In this document: positions 43,253 to 51,568 of the stretch, in pieces
How the letters are laid out: each line of letters begins with the position of its first letter
Numbering within the stretch: the stretch's first letter is position 1
Source: Halorientalis sp. LT38
GTDB lineage: Archaea > Halobacteriota > Halobacteria > Halobacteriales > Haloarculaceae
Reading direction: 5' to 3'
Assembly (NCBI RefSeq): GCF_037031225.1
Contig: NZ_JAYEZN010000001.1
Location: 1,488,001 to 1,552,000 of the forward strand
Length of the DNA: 64,000 bases
Program-made: the position numbers and the translations under genes
Notes under the pieces: generated by a model
The model's database searches: none
The model's input: the letters and a program-made list of their open reading frames with translations, nothing else
Told to the model about the DNA's origin: nothing

Positions 43253-44110
43253 ATGTTCGATCGGATCCTCGTCCCCACCGACCGCAGCGACCCGGCCCGG
43301 CGGGCGCTCGAACACGCGGCCGACCTCGCCAACCGGTACGAGGCGACCGTCTACGTACTCCACGTCGTCGACGCGCGGGAACTCGACGACGACCAGGAGG
43401 TCGACGACCGCAAACGGGCGTCCCGCGCGGAGACCGACGATTCCCTCGAAGGCATCGAGTTCGAAGAGGTCCCGAAGACGGCGATCCGGGCCGGCGTCCC
43501 CAGCGAGGAGATCCTGGCGTTCGCCGACGAGTCCGGGAGCGACGTGATCGTGATGGGGACCCACGGGCGGACGGGACTGCGCCGGTACCTGCTCGGCAGC
43601 GTCGCCGAGAAGGTCGTCCGGCTGTCGGACGTGCCGGTCCTCACTGTCCACCCGACCGACGACGACGTCGGGTCGATCCCCTACGAGCGGATCCTCGTGC
43701 CCACCGACGGGAGCGAGGGGTCCGAAGCGGCGATCGCGGCCGCCACGGACCTCGCGACGCACTACGGGGCGACGCTGCACGGGCTGTCGGTCGTCGACAC
43801 GACCGTGATGGCGCCCGAGATCCAGTTCGATCGGATCGCCGACGAGCTCCATGTCCGCGCCAGCGACGCGGTCGAGCGCGTCGCGACCGCGGCCGCCGAG
43901 TCCGGCGTCGAGGGCACGGAGACCGCCGTCATGGAGGGACGCCCCTACGATGCCATCCGGACCTACGCCGACGAGAACGAGATCGACCTCGTCGTCATGG
44001 GGACCCACGGTCGGAGCGGTATCGACCGCTACCTGCTCGGCAGCGTCGCCGAGAAGGTCGTCCGAACGTCCACCGTCCCGGTCCTGACCGTCCGGATGTC
44101 CGGCGAGTGA
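43253..44110 (+). CDS. Universal stress protein with two UspA domains
   Basis: The protein has 285 residues from the ATG at 43253. Each half has the Usp opening (ILVPTDRSDPARRALEHA; ILVPTDGSEGSEAAIAAA) and the ATP loop VMGTHGRTGLRRYLLGSVAEKV, nearly repeated in the second half as VMGTHGRSGIDRYLLGSVAEKV. Internal duplication is clear. These cytoplasmic proteins bind ATP or AMP and support stress survival; the target is unknown. Confidence 0.92.
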   Translation: MFDRILVPTDRSDPARRALEHAADLANRYEATVYVLHVVDARELDDDQEVDDRKRASRAETDDSLEGIEFEEVPKTAIRAGVPSEEILAFADESGSDVIVMGTHGRTGLRRYLLGSVAEKVVRLSDVPVLTVHPTDDDVGSIPYERILVPTDGSEGSEAAIAAATDLATHYGATLHGLSVVDTTVMAPEIQFDRIADELHVRASDAVERVATAAAESGVEGTETAVMEGRPYDAIRTYADENEIDLVVMGTHGRSGIDRYLLGSVAEKVVRTSTVPVLTVRMSGE

Positions 44111-44168
44111 GCGCCGAGTCGGTACTCGTTCCCCCCATTTATCAATCTCACAGGATTGTAACGTATCA

Positions 44169-44183
44169 GGTACGTCGCGTACC
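44169..44183. repeat. Perfect 6-bp hairpin
   Basis: GGTACG and CGTACC flank TCG, 60 bp after the stop of the stress-protein gene. Could be part of that gene's 3' end. Confidence 0.4.
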
Positions 44184-44477
44184 GACTTCCCGGCCGCCGT
44201 TCGAGTAGGGTAGCGTCTGTCACGACCCGAGTTACGTCGAATAGGGACGTCAGAGCGCATTTCTCCGGCACACATCGCGTCCGTCGGGCTCGTTCGACCC
44301 TCGATCACAGTTCCGGCGTGAACCGATCGGAGAGAGTACTCTCAACCGCAATTTGGGGCGAGTTATCGGCTGTTGCACCGATCACGGGATCCAGAAACCG
44401 AGTGGACGGCGGCAAACGGGGTTCGAACGACAGGAAGTCGGTAGTTTTCCGATTCGGTGCTCGATATGAAACGATGA

Positions 44478-44524
44478 GGTGGGTGGTCGGGTGGGTCGGG
44501 TGGGTCCGGTGAGTGGGGTGGGTC
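44478..44524 (+). repeat. G-rich imperfect tandem repeat (GGGTGGGTC units)
   Basis: About five 9-10-base units of GGGTGGGTC type are seen with variation. The region lies immediately past the 3' end of the minus-strand SMC-related gene, so that gene's transcript would end in C-rich sequence. Confidence 0.5.
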
Positions 44525-44531
44525 GGCCCGC

Positions 44532-46361
44532 TCAGGACATCGAGACGGCTTCGTAGTCCAGGTGCTGGGCGACCTCCGGGTGGATGGCCGCCAGCAGGAC
44601 GTCGGTCCGGTCGGCGAAGTACTCGACGAGGCGCTCGGTCCGCGTCGCGTCGAAGACGCCGAGGGAGTCCAAGAGCAGGATAGGGGCGACCTCGTCCACG
44701 TCGTAGACCAGGTAGCCGGCGAGGCCGAGGACGATGCCGATCACCTCGCGTTCGCTCTCTGCGAGGTGGTCGATCGCGTCCTCGCGGACGACGCCGTCGA
44801 CCTCGCGGGCGATGACGACCTCGAAGTCGCCGTCGAGGCGGACGCGCTCGATCCGGTCGAACCCGAGCGCGTCGATCAACTCGTCCATCGTCTCGTTGAA
44901 CACCGTCCGCAGCTCCGCCTCCCGGTTCTCGATCCGTTCCGTGAGCGCCTGAATATCCTCGGTCAGTTGCTCGATCTCGTTTGCCTTCCGCTCGCGCTCC
45001 TCGCGGTCGGCTTCGAGGTCGTCGATCGCGTCGCCGAGCCGCTCAACCTCCCGGCGGAGCGTCTGGAGCTCCAGCCGGACCTCCTCGATGTCGGTCGCCA
45101 CGTCCGAGCGCGACTCGGCGCGCTCGCTCTCCTGGTCGGCGATCTCCCGCTCGACGCGTTCGAGTTCCGCTTCGACGCGCTCGTACTCCTCGCGTTTCTG
45201 TTCGAGGGAGTCCCGACGCTGCTGGAGCCGCCCCTCGACGTCGTTCAGCTCGGCTTCGAGGTCCCGGACGCGACGCTTCGCGTCTTCGGCCGCCTCGATG
45301 TCGCGTTCCAGTTCCGAGAGCTGCGGTTCGCGCTCGCGTTTGCGCTCCTTGTCCGCGGCGATCAGCTCCTGGAGTTCCTCGACGGTGTCTTCGAAGTCAC
45401 CCCGGGGCGCCGCGTTGCCGCAGGCCCAGCAGGAGAGTTCGTCGTCCATCAGCCCCGGGTCGTAGCCCAGGCTGCCGGCGAACTCCGAGTCGAGCAGTTC
45501 GCGGTTGGCCGACAGCACCGACTGCAAGACGTCGATCCGGTCCGTGATCTCCGCGAGTTCCGCCCGGACCGACTCGCGCTCGCTTTTGAGGCGCTCGACG
45601 TCGACCGCCTCGACCGCCGACTCCGCGTCGGCCAGCTCCTCGGCGACGGTCGCCCGCCGCTCGGCCAGTCGCTCGATGGTCGACTCCAGTTCCTCGATCC
45701 CGTCGCCGTAGGTCCCCCGCTCGGCCCGCAGGTCGGTCCGCTCCTCCCGGAGCTCGTCGAGCCGCTCGTCGCCGGTCTCGGTCTCCTCCTGCTGGGCGTA
45801 CAGGTCGTCGAGTTCGGCCTCGAGAGTCTCGATCCGCTCGCGGACGTCCGCGCGCTCGGCGGTTTGTTCCTCGAGGCGCTCGTCGACGTTCGCGAGCGCT
45901 TCGATCTCGCTTCGCAGTTCGCGCTTGCGCTCGAGTTTCCGTGCGCGCTCGGCTTCCAGCGCCTCGACGTCGATCGGTTCCTTCAGCAGCGACTCGACGT
46001 CCTCGCCGCGTTCGACGGCGCCACGAAGTGGGTTCGAGCCGAGCAGACACGCGAACCGACGCACCAGCAGGGCGTCCTCGGGATCGGTCACCCAGCCGTC
46101 GCCCTCGATCTCGTAGCCCGCGCCGTTGCGCCGCGCCTCGCGGCTGACCGTCCGGTCGCCGACTTCGAGGCGGACGCCGGCCCGATCCGCGCCGCTTCGC
46201 ATCGGTAACTCGTCGATCCCGAGTGCGAACTGGACGCTCCGGAGCAGCGAGGTCTTGTTCGAGGCGTTGCGGCCGACGATCAGCGTCGTCCCGTCGTCGA
46301 AGTCGTACTCCTCGGACTCGATCCCGCCGACGTTCTCGACCGCCAGCCGGACGTCACTCAT
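44532..46361 (-). CDS. Archaea-specific SMC-related protein (Sph/ASRP type)
   Basis: The protein has 609 residues. The head begins with Walker A GRNASNKTSLL (around 29-39). Two long coiled coils (around 120-290 and 330-510) flank a hinge-like CWACGN site (a lone CxxC zinc-hook-like motif, around 315). The C-terminal head carries ABC-type sequence ending ILLLDSLGVFDATRTERL (Walker B and D-loop). This is the haloarchaeal ASRP/Sph group, linked to chromosome organisation or cell-shape determination. A related H. volcanii gene neighbours rdfA; no rdfA is recognised here. Confidence 0.85.
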   Translation of the reverse strand: MSDVRLAVENVGGIESEEYDFDDGTTLIVGRNASNKTSLLRSVQFALGIDELPMRSGADRAGVRLEVGDRTVSREARRNGAGYEIEGDGWVTDPEDALLVRRFACLLGSNPLRGAVERGEDVESLLKEPIDVEALEAERARKLERKRELRSEIEALANVDERLEEQTAERADVRERIETLEAELDDLYAQQEETETGDERLDELREERTDLRAERGTYGDGIEELESTIERLAERRATVAEELADAESAVEAVDVERLKSERESVRAELAEITDRIDVLQSVLSANRELLDSEFAGSLGYDPGLMDDELSCWACGNAAPRGDFEDTVEELQELIAADKERKREREPQLSELERDIEAAEDAKRRVRDLEAELNDVEGRLQQRRDSLEQKREEYERVEAELERVEREIADQESERAESRSDVATDIEEVRLELQTLRREVERLGDAIDDLEADREERERKANEIEQLTEDIQALTERIENREAELRTVFNETMDELIDALGFDRIERVRLDGDFEVVIAREVDGVVREDAIDHLAESEREVIGIVLGLAGYLVYDVDEVAPILLLDSLGVFDATRTERLVEYFADRTDVLLAAIHPEVAQHLDYEAVSMS

Positions 46362-46476
46362 CGGTCGAGGAGTGCCACGCGCCGGGGTCGCTCCCGGCCG
46401 ATCGCGGCCGGATCCCTCGCTCTCGCGATACTATCGGTCCACTCATTGACAGTCCGTTCGACGGAGACGGAGATAT

Positions 46477-46599
46477 ATGCGTTGGTTCACTCGACTGTTG
46501 CCACCGTCTGGGGGATCGGCATTCGGACACAGCGAGGACGAGGAAATCGAGGGCGGGAACGGCGGAGAGAGAAACGGCGGGGGCGAGGCGTCGGGCTAG
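46477..46599 (+). CDS. Possible 40-residue small protein
   Basis: An ATG ORF begins MRWFTRLLPPSGGSAFGHSED, then has an acidic and Gly-rich tail with two NGG motifs. It starts with an amphipathic, basic N-terminus and ends 2 bp inside the convergent Lrp-type gene. A GATACTATCGG element around 46428-46438 could be a promoter, and GATATATG surrounds the ATG. Could be a real haloarchaeal micro-protein, but no family is recognised. Confidence 0.3.
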   Translation: MRWFTRLLPPSGGSAFGHSEDEEIEGGNGGERNGGGEASG

Positions 46600-47075
46600 T
46601 CGCGCTGGCCGGCCGAGAGGTAATCGTCGACGTTCGTGTGGCGGCTCGTCTCCGTGGAGTGGTCGACCGACTCGACGATTTCGAGTTCGGTGACCGCGGT
46701 CACGAGTTCGTCGACGCGGGAGTTCGTGGCTGCGGACGCGACCGCGTAAACGTCGTAGGTGCCGACGCCCCGGGTGACGAGCCAGAACGGCATCTCGGAG
46801 ATCTCCTCGAGCGCGGTGGCCTTCGCGTCGGGATCGTCGGTCACCCTGATCGCCAGCCGGACGATCTCCCACTCGTGTTCGTCGGGCTCGAGCAGGAAGA
46901 AGATCGACGTCCGATCGAGCAGTTTGGAGACGCGGTGTCGCACCCCCTCGCTGGACATCTCGTGGCCCTCCGCCGCCAGTTGCTCGGCGATGTCCGAGTA
47001 CGGCGTCCGGGGGCCGTTCGCGAGGGCTTTCAGGATGATCCGATCGACCTCGTCGGCGTCCGGTTGGAGTGACAT
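46596..47075 (-). CDS. Lrp/AsnC-family transcription regulator
   Basis: The protein has 159 residues from the ATG at 47075. The N-terminal winged HTH (DEVDRIILKALANGPRTPYSDIAEQLAAEG, then SEGVRHRVSKLLDRTSI) is followed by an Lrp-type ligand/oligomer domain (LVTRGVGTYDVYAVASAATNSRVDELVTAV). It lies divergent to the CoA-transferase operon with a 125-bp gap, so it could control that operon; this is position-based inference. Confidence 0.85.
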   Translation of the reverse strand: MSLQPDADEVDRIILKALANGPRTPYSDIAEQLAAEGHEMSSEGVRHRVSKLLDRTSIFFLLEPDEHEWEIVRLAIRVTDDPDAKATALEEISEMPFWLVTRGVGTYDVYAVASAATNSRVDELVTAVTELEIVESVDHSTETSRHTNVDDYLSAGQRD

Positions 47076-47199
47076 ACCCTGACAAGCGGGACCGTGCCCC
47101 ATCGACCTTTCGGTCACGGGCGCAACGTCGCCGTCGCGGAGGCGGCGGGGGGTTTCCGTCCCCACAACAGTCATTACCGGATGCGGCAAAATCGAGGCA

Positions 47200-48072
47200 A
47201 TGGCTGTCTCGACGATGTCGGAAGCGATGCGGACGGTCGGCGACGGGGACGTGGTGTACGTCGGCGGCTTCGGGTTCGCCCAGCCGTTCGCCGCCGTCCA
47301 CGAACTGATTCGACGGGAGCCGGCGGATCTGCACGTGATCCGCTCCTCCGGCGGCGTGTTGCTCGATCAACTGATCGGCGCCGGCTGCGTCTCGGCGGCT
47401 ACCATCGCCCACTGCTGGAACGCGGTCGGCCCGGCCCCGACGAGCGCGTTCCGCCGAGCGGCCGAGGACGGCGTCCCCAGACCCATCGAGATCGAAGAAC
47501 ACGGGCTCGGCAACCTCGTCCTGCGCCTGTTCGCCGGCGCTCGCCGCCTCCCCTTCGTCCCCGCCGGCCCGGTCGAGGGGACCGGCCAGTTCGAGCACCA
47601 GACCTTCGAGGGCAAATTCACCGAAGTTTCCTTCGACGGCGACACCCACTACGTGATGGAGCCGCTGACCCCGGACGTCGGCGTGCTCCACGTCCCGCGA
47701 GCGGACGAGCGGGGCAACGCCCAGCTGACGGGCGCCCGCGCCGAGATCAAACACGGCGCGATGGCGTCGGAGACGCTCGTCGTCACGGCGGAAGAGATCG
47801 TACCCTCCGAGGAGATCCAGGACACGCCCGACCAGACGATCCTCCCGGGGTTCATGGTCGACCACGTGGTCGAATCGCCCGGCGGCGCCCACCCGTCGGG
47901 CGTCCACGGGCGCTATCCGCGCGACATCGACTACCTCGAACACTACGGCGAGGTGACCGACTCACGGGAGGGCTTCGAGGCCTACCTCGACGACTGGGTG
48001 TACGGCGTCGGCGACCGCGAGGAGTACCTCGCCGCCGTTCGCGACAGCGGGTTCGCGGAGGTGGCCCCGTGA
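47200..48072 (+). CDS. CoA-transferase, alpha subunit (glutaconate-type)
   Basis: The protein has 290 residues; an internal ATG at 47215 is a possible start. The opening MRTVGDGDVVYVGGFGFAQPFAAVHELIRR carries the GG(F) CoA-binding loop of class I CoA-transferase A subunits, and HVPRADERGNAQL and VVESPGGAHPSG are conserved subunit-A segments. With the overlapping B subunit it moves CoA between carboxylic acids. The nearest known relatives by sequence form are glutaconate CoA-transferase and IpdA of the steroid catabolic path. Confidence 0.87.
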   Translation: MAVSTMSEAMRTVGDGDVVYVGGFGFAQPFAAVHELIRREPADLHVIRSSGGVLLDQLIGAGCVSAATIAHCWNAVGPAPTSAFRRAAEDGVPRPIEIEEHGLGNLVLRLFAGARRLPFVPAGPVEGTGQFEHQTFEGKFTEVSFDGDTHYVMEPLTPDVGVLHVPRADERGNAQLTGARAEIKHGAMASETLVVTAEEIVPSEEIQDTPDQTILPGFMVDHVVESPGGAHPSGVHGRYPRDIDYLEHYGEVTDSREGFEAYLDDWVYGVGDREEYLAAVRDSGFAEVAP

Positions 48073-48860
48073 GCGACGCCGCACCGACCCGCCGGGAGCA
48101 GTTGCTGTTCACGGCGGCCCAGGAGTTCGAGGACGAGCGGACGGTCTTCACCGGCTTTCACTGGCCGGTCGTCGCCGCGCGAGTGGCGCGCAAACTCCAC
48201 GCACCCGACCTGACCTCCGTCTTCGAGGCCGGCATCGTCTACCGCGGCACCTCCGAGACGCTGCCGACCAGCACGACCGAGATCAACGCCTTCGACGGCA
48301 ACACGGACATGTACGGCAACTCGCTGGACACGCTGCACACCTTCCTCAAGTCCGGCCAGCTCGACCGGGCGGCCATCGACGTCTCGAACGTCGACCGCTT
48401 CGGCAACGTCAACACGACAGTGGTTGGGGAGTACGACGACCCGGCGGTTCGGCTGCCGGGCCCGGGCGGCGCGAACGACATCGCGACCCACACCGAGGAC
48501 CTGACGCTGATCTGTGGCTCGGCCGACCCCGAGCGATACCAGGACCGGGTGTCCTACGTCTCCAGCCCCGGCCACATCGACGGCGACGGCTCGCGGGAGG
48601 CCGCCGGCTTCGAGCCCGGAACTGGGCCGTCGAAACTCGTCACGCCGCTGGGGACCTTCCGGTTCGACGAGACGGGACGCGCCCGCCTCGCCAGACTCGC
48701 CCCGGGTGCGAGCGTCGACGACGTCCGCGAGATGACCGGCTGGGAGATCGAGGGCGGCGACTACGACACCGCCCCGGAGCCGGATGCGGACCAGCTGGCC
48801 GTCGTCCGCGAGGTCCTCGCGGAGGCCGCGGACCGCAACTACGCGGCGATCCGCCCCTGA
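48069..48860 (+). CDS. CoA-transferase, beta subunit (glutaconate-type)
   Basis: The protein has 263 residues with a GTG start that overlaps the alpha-subunit stop by 4 bp. SVFEAGIVYRG places a Glu at residue 53, matching the position of the catalytic Glu of glutaconate CoA-transferase B (near residue 54). NVDRFGNVNTTVVGEY, GTFRFDETG and APGASVDDVREMTGWEI follow GctB/IpdB. Because the Glu is retained, the canonical CoA-transfer mechanism is likely, in contrast to IpdB hydrolases. Confidence 0.87.
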   Translation: MSDAAPTRREQLLFTAAQEFEDERTVFTGFHWPVVAARVARKLHAPDLTSVFEAGIVYRGTSETLPTSTTEINAFDGNTDMYGNSLDTLHTFLKSGQLDRAAIDVSNVDRFGNVNTTVVGEYDDPAVRLPGPGGANDIATHTEDLTLICGSADPERYQDRVSYVSSPGHIDGDGSREAAGFEPGTGPSKLVTPLGTFRFDETGRARLARLAPGASVDDVREMTGWEIEGGDYDTAPEPDADQLAVVREVLAEAADRNYAAIRP

Positions 48861-48939
48861 CCGTCCCGTCCCCGGCGTGCCGTCCGTTCCGGAGCCGGGA
48901 GTGCTTTAATCCTCCCGGCCCAACCGTTCGTGTGAGCCA

Positions 48940-49911
48940 ATGGCACATGTAACGCGCAGGGAGCTCTCTCTCCCGCGATACCGGATACCGACGGGCGCCA
49001 TCCGCGACCAGTGGGGCGGCGGTGCCAGCGGAGTACAGGAAAAAACAGTGCAGGCGAAAGACGACGATCCGACGACGCTCGCGACGCGGGCTGGGCTGGC
49101 CGCGCTGGACGGGCGGACCGACGTCGACGCCGTCTTCTTCGCCACGACCACCGCGGCCTACGAGTACGGGTCGGTGACGCCCTTCCTCGCGGAGTCGCTC
49201 GGCCTCGACGACGACACCTACGTCCAGGCGTTCGGCGAGTCCTCGCGGGCGGGCACCGCCGCACTCCGGGCCGCCCACGACGCCGTGGCCGGCGGACGGG
49301 AAGCGGTCCTGGTCCTGGCCGCAGAGGCACCCTCGCCGCGCCCGCGAAGCGACCGCGAGACGGTCGCAGGCGCCGGCGCGTCGGCGGTCCTCGTGGAAGC
49401 CGACGGTGACGGCCTCGAACGCGTCGCGACCGGTTCCTGTGCCCGCCCGCTCCTCGACGAGTGGGAGGCGCCGGGCGGCGAGACGCGACAGACGGCGGAC
49501 GACCGCTTCGCCCGCGACAAGGGCTACGTCGAGACGACCGAGCAGGCCGTCGACCGCGCGCTCGACGCCGCCGGATGGGCCGCCGACGACCTCGGCGCGC
49601 TCGTCCTGCCCCACCCGAACGGCAAGTTCGCCGGCCGACTCGCCGGTGCCGTCGGCGTCGGCGAGGGCGTCCTGGCGACGCCGGCCTTCGGCCGGGAGTA
49701 CGGAGACCTCGGTGCGGCGAGCACCGCGGGCTCGCTGGCACTGGCCGACCTCGCAGCGGGGGACCGCCTCGTCGTCGCCGGCTACGGCGCCGGGACCGCC
49801 GACGCGCTGGCCTACGAGGTCTCGGAACCGCCGGCGGCCGCCTCGGTCGACGGCGAGACGGTCGAACTCGACTACGTCGATTACCTCGAACACGCAGATC
49901 AACTGGAGTGA
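48940..49911 (+). CDS. HMG-CoA synthase-like protein with Ser at the catalytic Cys position
   Basis: The protein has 323 residues of thiolase fold, closest in form to archaeal HMG-CoA synthase. The active-site segment usually reads ACKAGTAAL; here it is ESSRAGTAAL, so Ser102 replaces the nucleophilic Cys. The later His segment LPHPNGKFAGRL is kept. It starts a tight HMGS-like / DUF35 / thiolase operon; archaeal HMGS, DUF35 and acetoacetyl-CoA thiolase form one complex. A changed or structural role is likely, not mevalonate synthesis. Confidence 0.8.
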   Translation: MAHVTRRELSLPRYRIPTGAIRDQWGGGASGVQEKTVQAKDDDPTTLATRAGLAALDGRTDVDAVFFATTTAAYEYGSVTPFLAESLGLDDDTYVQAFGESSRAGTAALRAAHDAVAGGREAVLVLAAEAPSPRPRSDRETVAGAGASAVLVEADGDGLERVATGSCARPLLDEWEAPGGETRQTADDRFARDKGYVETTEQAVDRALDAAGWAADDLGALVLPHPNGKFAGRLAGAVGVGEGVLATPAFGREYGDLGAASTAGSLALADLAAGDRLVVAGYGAGTADALAYEVSEPPAAASVDGETVELDYVDYLEHADQLE

Positions 49912-49917
49912 CAACAG

Positions 49918-50316
49918 ATGCACACGACAATGCGGCAGTTCCGCGACAGGGCGACCAAGTACGGCCTGGAGCGGGCCGAGTGTACAGACTGCGGCCGGAT
50001 GAACGACCCCAGCGCCGAGCTGTGTTACCACTGCGGCGGCGACGCCTTCGAGGACGTGACCCTCTCGCGACGCGGCGAGGTCAAGACCTACGTCGTCCAG
50101 CACATCCTCCCGGAGACCTTCGACACGCCGCTGCCCATCGCCATCGTCGAGACGCCGGAGGGCGGGAAGGTGCTCGGGATGTTCACCGAGGTCGACGACC
50201 CCCACGCGATCGAGATGGGCGAGCAGGTGACGATCGAGTTGAAGCGGTTCGACCGCCAGGACGGGCAGGTGCTCTACGAGCCCAAGTTCCGCCGCGAGGG
50301 AGGTGAGACCGCGTGA
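49918..50316 (+). CDS. Zn-ribbon OB-fold protein (DUF35)
   Basis: The protein has 132 residues. The N-terminal rubredoxin-like ribbon has CTDCGRMN (residues 22-25) and CYHCGG (around 36-39); the OB-fold follows with VVQHILPETFDTPLPIAIVE. DUF35 proteins act as CoA-channelling scaffolds for thiolase-fold enzymes (acetoacetyl-CoA thiolase/HMGS, or steroid aldolases). Start is 6 bp after the HMGS-like stop and the end overlaps the thiolase GTG start by 4 bp, so coupling is strong. Confidence 0.9.
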   Translation: MHTTMRQFRDRATKYGLERAECTDCGRMNDPSAELCYHCGGDAFEDVTLSRRGEVKTYVVQHILPETFDTPLPIAIVETPEGGKVLGMFTEVDDPHAIEMGEQVTIELKRFDRQDGQVLYEPKFRREGGETA

Positions 50317-51476
50317 GCCGCGACGTCGCCGTCGTCGGCGCGGGGATGATCCCCTTCGGCGAGCGCTTCGAGATGGGCTACTACGACATGATGGGGCGGG
50401 CCTACGCCAACGCCAAGGACGACGTCGCCCACGGGATCGACAACGACGACGTCGACGCCGCGTGGCTCGGCACCGCCTACGGGACGCTCTCGAACGACGC
50501 CGAGATCGTCTCCGGCGCGCGCCTGAGCGAGGCGACCGGCCTCCAGGGCGTGCCGATCACGCGCGTCGAGAACGCCTGCGCCACCGGCAGCGACGCGGTG
50601 CGCAACGCCGCCGCAGCGGTCCAGGCCGGCCAGGCCGACGTCGCCGTCGTCGTCGGGGGCGAGAAGATGCGGGACAAGCCCACCGACGAGTTCATGAAGA
50701 CGGTGACGAACCGGCCGACGACCCGCGGGATGACCGCGCCGGCCTTCTTCGCCATGTACGCCCAGCGGCACATGCAGGAGTACGGCACCACCCGCGAGCA
50801 GATGGCCGAGGTGGCCGTCAAGAACCACCACAACGGGACCCTCTGTGAGTACTCGCACTTCGACTTCGAGGTCGACGCCGAGTCCGTCCTGGAGGCGCCC
50901 TACGTTTCCTACCCCTTCGGCCTCTACGACTGCTCGCCCCAGACCGACGGCGCGGCGTGTCTCGTCCTCGCGAGCGAGGACGTCGCCGACTCCTACGCCG
51001 ACGAACCCGTCTGGATCCGCGGGACCGGCAACAGCACAGTCCCATACGACATGACCAAGCGCGACGACTACCTGGAGGCCGACCCGACCGTCGCGGCCGC
51101 CAGCCAGGCCTACGAGATGGCCGACCTCGGCCCCGACGACGTGGACGTCGTCGAGCAGCACGACTGTTTCACCTTCACCGAGTTGCTCAACATGGAGGAT
51201 CTCGGCTTCTGCGAGAAGGGCGAGGGCGGCCCGTTCGTCGCGAGCGGCGCGACCCGTCTCGACGGCGAACTGCCCGTCAACCCCTCCGGCGGCCTGAAGG
51301 CCAAGGGCCACCCGATCGGCGCGACCGGCGTCGCCCAGATCTGCGAACTCGTCTGGCAACTGCGCGGCGAGTGCGGCGAGCGCCAGGTCGACGACCCGGA
51401 CGTCGGCCTCCAGCACAACCTCGCCGGCTCGCTGGCCGTGAGCAACGTCACCGTCGTCTCGACCGAGCAGCACTGA
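50313..51476 (+). CDS. Thiolase family protein
   Basis: The protein has 387 residues with a GTG start. The nucleophilic Cys lies at residue 89 in ENACATGSDAV, EQHDCFTFTELL supplies a catalytic His, and GGLKAKGHPIGATG the second His. This is the SCP2/acetyl-CoA acetyltransferase-like group that pairs with DUF35. It probably cleaves a 3-oxoacyl-CoA or related beta-keto thioester. A T6 run (51490-51495) after the stop suits termination of the five-gene transcript. Confidence 0.9.
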   Translation: MSRDVAVVGAGMIPFGERFEMGYYDMMGRAYANAKDDVAHGIDNDDVDAAWLGTAYGTLSNDAEIVSGARLSEATGLQGVPITRVENACATGSDAVRNAAAAVQAGQADVAVVVGGEKMRDKPTDEFMKTVTNRPTTRGMTAPAFFAMYAQRHMQEYGTTREQMAEVAVKNHHNGTLCEYSHFDFEVDAESVLEAPYVSYPFGLYDCSPQTDGAACLVLASEDVADSYADEPVWIRGTGNSTVPYDMTKRDDYLEADPTVAAASQAYEMADLGPDDVDVVEQHDCFTFTELLNMEDLGFCEKGEGGPFVASGATRLDGELPVNPSGGLKAKGHPIGATGVAQICELVWQLRGECGERQVDDPDVGLQHNLAGSLAVSNVTVVSTEQH

Positions 51477-51485
51477 CGCCGTCTC

Positions 51486-51497
51486 CCCCTTTTTTCC
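51486..51497 (+). terminator. Possible T-tract terminator after the thiolase
   Basis: CCCCCTTTTTTCC begins 10 bp past the thiolase stop. Archaeal transcription often ends at such T runs. No hairpin precedes it. Confidence 0.45.
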
Positions 51498-51568
51498 GAG
51501 TGCCGGGACACCCCGGTGTTGCGGCGGTGCGCAGACTGAAGTGCCGCGCGTCCGTCCTCTCGACAGAG

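Larger units (their letters stand above)
44111..44531. other. 420-bp intergenic stretch, less GC-rich
   Basis: No convincing gene is seen. It contains a perfect hairpin (44169-44183, GGTACG-TCG-CGTACC), an early CATTTATCAAT AT-rich block after the Usp gene, scattered AT-rich patches, and a G-rich imperfect tandem repeat at its right end. A TATA-less transcript or regulatory region cannot be excluded. Confidence 0.5.

Noticed and set aside
44415-44432. tRNA T-loop-like GGGTTCGAACGA
   Set aside because: No acceptor, D-arm or anticodon arm can be built around it at the needed spacing.
46362-46476. rdfA-like gene expected next to the SMC-related gene
   Set aside because: The gap is too short and no RdfA-type open frame is present on either side.
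46596-47189. Longer version of the Lrp-type gene starting at 47189
   Set aside because: The family fold begins at MSLQPDADEVDRI; the extra 38 residues are Thr/Gly/Arg-rich upstream sequence.
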